In this document: positions 61,507 to 64,000 of the stretch, one piece after another
How the letters are laid out: each line of letters starts with the position of its first letter
How positions within the stretch are numbered: position 1 is the first letter of the stretch
Source: Nostoc sp. MG11
GTDB taxonomy: Bacteria; Cyanobacteriota; Cyanobacteriia; Cyanobacteriales; Nostocaceae
Assembly: GCF_014904695.1 (NCBI RefSeq)
Contig: NZ_JACXXN010000008.1
Location: 186,001-250,000 of the forward strand
Reading direction: 5' to 3'
DNA: 64,000 nt
The notes under the pieces: generated by a model
The model's input: the letters and a program-made list of their open reading frames with translations, nothing else
The model's database searches: none
What the model was told of the DNA's origin: nothing
Program-made: the position numbers and the translations under genes

Positions 61507-61917
61507 TTATTTAGCGATTAGTAAAATTCAGTAGCGTGGCTATTTTAACTTGATCAGCAAAAGTCTCACGCTTACCTGAAAAAAAGCGTTGATGATCTTA
61601 AAGCTCAGTCAATGTCTTCATTGAAGAGTCACTGAGAAACCTACACTTACTCCCTAAAGAAGTAGTAGGTATTAGGTATATCACTGCAATCAATTTTTAG
61701 CTAGTAGGTTGGGAAGCCAGCGCTGTGGACATAGAGAAGTAGCAGCAAGTCTGAAACACTGAACACGGTGCTATGCGCTTGTTTTTCGGACTTTTTAGCT
61801 AACTTTCCTTAATTTGTTTAAACTTTACTTACTTTTATTAAGTAAAGCTAGTATAACTTTCAACATCGACTAAAATAAGATTTTGTTCTTATTTAAACCT
61901 ATCATCTTCAAAATCTC
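61507..61917. other. AT-rich spacer before the unknown gene set
   Basis: 411 bp without a gene. ACTTTACTTACTTTTATTAA near 61825 is AT-rich and could hold the promoter of the next genes. AGCGCTGTGG-type words near 61720 belong to the repeat mosaic. Confidence 0.45.
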
Positions 61918-62418
61918 ATGGTAAATACTGTTAGGGAAAACACGGAAATTAATGGTCAAGCTAGCGAAAACAAAGAGTATAATGGTCAAGCTAGCAAAGC
62001 AAGTTTGAAATTTAAAGAGAAAATCAATGATAAAAAAGGATTTAATGTTGAGGATGCTATTGATGCTATCAAAATAGCCATAGTTGATGTTATTGAGTTA
62101 GAAATTACTACTTGGGTTCCAGAGCCATCTAATCAGTTAGACAACGAACCACAAAATGAGCAAGAAATAGCCAAACCAGGTAATCGTATGTATACCGTAA
62201 TTAATCTAATTGATGGCACCATAACAAATGAAGTTGGTAATCAATTTATTGGTACTGGCCCCTATGCAGAACTTCGTGAATTTCATTTAAGTCAAGTTAA
62301 AGAAAGTCGAGAGATCATTAAAAAGAATATAGAAAGTGTGCAGAAGTTGTATGAAATTCTTATAGAAGTTCTTAAATCTCGTAAAAATTCACAACAATCT
62401 ACAATTAATAAACCTTAA
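61918..62418 (+). CDS. Unrecognised acidic/basic helical protein A
   Basis: 166 residues, AT-rich gene. An N-terminal low-complexity stretch contains a direct NGQAS duplication (INGQASENKEYNGQASKAS). Then AIDAIKIAIVDVIELEITTW precedes a mostly polar middle and a C-terminal helical region (REFHLSQVKESREIIKKNIE, then SVQKLYEILIEVLK). The AIDAIK...LEITTWV segment is similar to the VKTLLDDITALEVNTMVV segment of the next gene's product, so the two may share a domain. No membrane segment or cysteine pairs. Function unknown. It is the first gene of a compact set of three on the plus strand. Confidence 0.65.
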   Translation: MVNTVRENTEINGQASENKEYNGQASKASLKFKEKINDKKGFNVEDAIDAIKIAIVDVIELEITTWVPEPSNQLDNEPQNEQEIAKPGNRMYTVINLIDGTITNEVGNQFIGTGPYAELREFHLSQVKESREIIKKNIESVQKLYEILIEVLKSRKNSQQSTINKP

Positions 62419-62548
62419 GCCTTAGTTAATTAGATTCCAACTAAACCACCTACAGCAAAAGTAGCCTAGCTAGAGGTTACTTGGGATATGTTTTGAAATC
62501 GAACACGATACTACAACCAGATTAGTCAGAACTTAAAGGCGTATCACT

Positions 62549-63421
62549 ATGGTTAATAAGGTTAATAAAGTTAATAAGACTCAAGCTCAAGCTCAAGAAT
62601 TATTAGATAACTTAGTAAAATCTGTAAAGACACTACTCGATGACATCACAGCCTTAGAAGTAAATACAATGGTTGTAGATCAGATTACAGGTGCAAAGTT
62701 TAATGCTTGGAAAGCATATCAAGAAATTTATTCCATAAATGATAAAGACTACTTTGATATAAAAAATATTCCCGAAGAAGGCCTTCAAGGTCAAAACTTA
62801 CGTAAACGTTATAAAAGTCTTTTTGAACAACTTGAAAGAGAATATTTTTACATTCTCCTCGATAACTATCTCGATCAAGATTCAGAGTTTTATAATCCAC
62901 AGGATGATAGAGTAAGAAGATATCAGGAACGCCTTGAATATTTGAAGGCAACGAAAGGAAAGATAGTTGAAAGTGATGAAAAATACGTGCAGTTAGCTGA
63001 GCCGATACTTCCGCCTCCATCTCCTGTTTTGGATAAAAAAGATAAGAACAATCAATTTTCAGATGGAACCGATAAAAATCATCAAGAAAATTGGTTCAAA
63101 AATTGTAAAGAGATTCGCAAACTATTTAGTCATGATGAATTTCTCCGCAGCCTTCGGAAAATTTCGGAACTGAAAGCTGCACTTGATAGTGGTGATATTC
63201 AAAGTACCAAAATTGATATTATTTATGCCCAAACAGTTATGCAATTAGATGGAGATATTATTAGTCGTTATCATAAACAACTATTTGAGGAAGATGAAGA
63301 AACAAAAGATTTGATCATTCAAATACATAAAGAAGGAGTAATTGCTGGAGAAAAACAGTGGCGTGGAACATTGGATTTTCTGATTAATTTGGTAAAGGGT
63401 ATTGCTAATATAGCTCGATGA
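62549..63421 (+). CDS. Unrecognised helical protein B
   Basis: 290 residues, AT-rich, Lys/Glu/Asp-rich. The N-terminus MVNKVNKVNKTQAQAQELLD arises from short GTTAATAA direct repeats in the DNA. After VKTLLDDITALEVNTMVVDQ there is LFEQLEREYFYILLDNYLDQ, an acidic coiled-coil-like middle (RRYQERLEYLKATKGKIVES), a Pro-rich hinge (AEPILPPPSPVLDKK), then a second helical domain (FSHDEFLRSLRKISELKAAL) ending TLDFLINLVKGIANIAR. No catalytic motif is visible. Its stop overlaps the start of the next gene by four bases, showing a shared transcript and translational coupling. Function unknown; the mosaic of charged helices could serve in protein-protein contacts. Confidence 0.7.
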   Translation: MVNKVNKVNKTQAQAQELLDNLVKSVKTLLDDITALEVNTMVVDQITGAKFNAWKAYQEIYSINDKDYFDIKNIPEEGLQGQNLRKRYKSLFEQLEREYFYILLDNYLDQDSEFYNPQDDRVRRYQERLEYLKATKGKIVESDEKYVQLAEPILPPPSPVLDKKDKNNQFSDGTDKNHQENWFKNCKEIRKLFSHDEFLRSLRKISELKAALDSGDIQSTKIDIIYAQTVMQLDGDIISRYHKQLFEEDEETKDLIIQIHKEGVIAGEKQWRGTLDFLINLVKGIANIAR

Positions 63422-64000
63422 TAAACGCCAACAGTACACAGCTAGATAATCAAGCTGATGTTATAGTTTCTTCTTTTTTAGAAATCGCTCAAGGTACTTC
63501 TTTTGAGCTAAAAATTGAGCAAGCACAGTATAGTTTTTACTTAAATGAGACAGTTATACAACAGATTCAGCTAGCACAAAAAACGGGTTCTTCTCTGTAT
63601 ATTCCGCCAAGCTTGCTAGTTCCTCTTTGGTATTGCGCTAGCTTCAGCAATTATCTTGATATGCAAGGTAGAGAACCAGAAATTGTCATAAAAAAGATTA
63701 TAACTTTTGATGTTATTTTTATAGTCAATCTTCTAAGATTATTTCTGAGGAAATCATTACAAGATAAAACAACCTTACAGTGTGGACTTACCTTTAACTC
63801 TTACTATAGACAGGATACATCAGCTTCAGTCGATTATGAAGACCAAGACATTGTTCTGCAAAGCACGATTATTCTTAATGGTGATATCTTTCACAAAGTG
63901 AAGAGGGACTTTCTCCAAAATTCAAACTGTTCGACAATTGTTTCTGCACATTATTGGCTAACTGATCAATTATTAAGTTATCTTAGAACTAACTTAAACG
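63418..64000 (+). CDS. Unrecognised protein C (3' truncated by window)
   Basis: An open frame starts at ATG 63418 in an ATGA overlap with the previous stop (63419-63421) and is still open at the window end, so at least 194 residues. It starts MINANSTQLDNQADVIVSSF and contains QIQLAQKTGSSLYIPPSLLV, a possible hydrophobic segment FDVIFIVNLLRLFL, and SAHYWLTDQLLSYLRTNLN at the edge. The beta-strand-rich pattern differs from the two helical upstream products. It has no match that I recognise. The ATGA overlap indicates translational coupling with protein B. Confidence 0.7.
   Translation, partial: MINANSTQLDNQADVIVSSFLEIAQGTSFELKIEQAQYSFYLNETVIQQIQLAQKTGSSLYIPPSLLVPLWYCASFSNYLDMQGREPEIVIKKIITFDVIFIVNLLRLFLRKSLQDKTTLQCGLTFNSYYRQDTSASVDYEDQDIVLQSTIILNGDIFHKVKRDFLQNSNCSTIVSAHYWLTDQLLSYLRTNLN

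Noticed and set aside
1-64000. tRNA, rRNA or complete insertion sequence
   Set aside because: Looked for characteristic T-arm words, rRNA blocks and transposase motifs by eye and saw none; a covariance-model search would be decisive.

Overview
The window looks like chromosome from a filamentous, heterocyst-type cyanobacterium (Nostoc or a close relative). Evidence is the frequent GCGATCGC (HIP1) octamer, the many short dispersed and heptamer-based intergenic repeats, and typical genes such as a Tab2-family protein, DUF3326, paired TldD/TldE, pentapeptide-repeat proteins, DesC-type desaturases and a Nif11-type peptide. No rRNA, tRNA, CRISPR array or complete insertion sequence was recognised. 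The first and last genes are cut by the window edges.

Layout. 1-7.7 kb: end of an unrecognised gene, a repeat-filled spacer, a large hybrid histidine kinase with three receiver domains, and three small stress-type proteins (YflT-like, GlsB-like, CsbD). 7.7-19.5 kb: mainly housekeeping genes: aconitase B, a ferredoxin, a DUF3326 protein, a CPBP membrane protease, PurN, a pilin-like G/H protein, a sugar ABC permease, an Hsp70-family protein and UvsE. 19.5-21.7 kb: a decayed stretch with a truncated GlfT2-like glycosyltransferase fragment. 21.7-31.7 kb: pentapeptide protein, TldE and TldD, GST with a TetR regulator, a Nif11-type peptide, a peroxiredoxin-glutaredoxin fusion, a hydrolase-like protein, an NAD-dependent epimerase, glutathione peroxidase and a DnaJ-pentapeptide fusion.

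33-46 kb: a co-directional minus-strand lipid or natural-product cluster. Reading in the direction of transcription it encodes a fatty acyl-AMP ligase (FAAL), three DesC-type desaturases, two near-identical acyl carrier proteins, a cyclopropane-synthase-type methyltransferase, a ketosynthase-acyltransferase protein that has lost catalytic residues, a Tat-exported GMC oxidoreductase and a PEP-CTERM protein. The FAAL-desaturase-ACP set resembles the cassettes that make terminal alkynes and polyynes on a carrier protein. A fragment of a second FAAL lies at the distal end.

48.1-49.4 kb: a short DAHP synthase gene preceded by what appears to be two consecutive ribosome-mediated transcription attenuators. 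Each has its own small leader reading frame rich in Tyr, Phe and Trp codons, its own antiterminator pairing and its own intrinsic terminator. I regard this and the lipid cluster as the two most interesting parts of the window.

49.5-64 kb: another desaturase, a sterol-desaturase/dehydrogenase fusion, a DUF2470 gene broken by a tiny repeat that brings two in-frame stops, a WG-repeat protein, an orphan antitoxin-like protein, Tab2, PhoX, a 21-bp tandem repeat, an alpha-glucan phosphorylase, S-formylglutathione hydrolase, and a compact AT-rich set of three unrecognised genes running off the right edge. Small palindromic and tiny dispersed repeats appear throughout and in at least two places lie inside genes.
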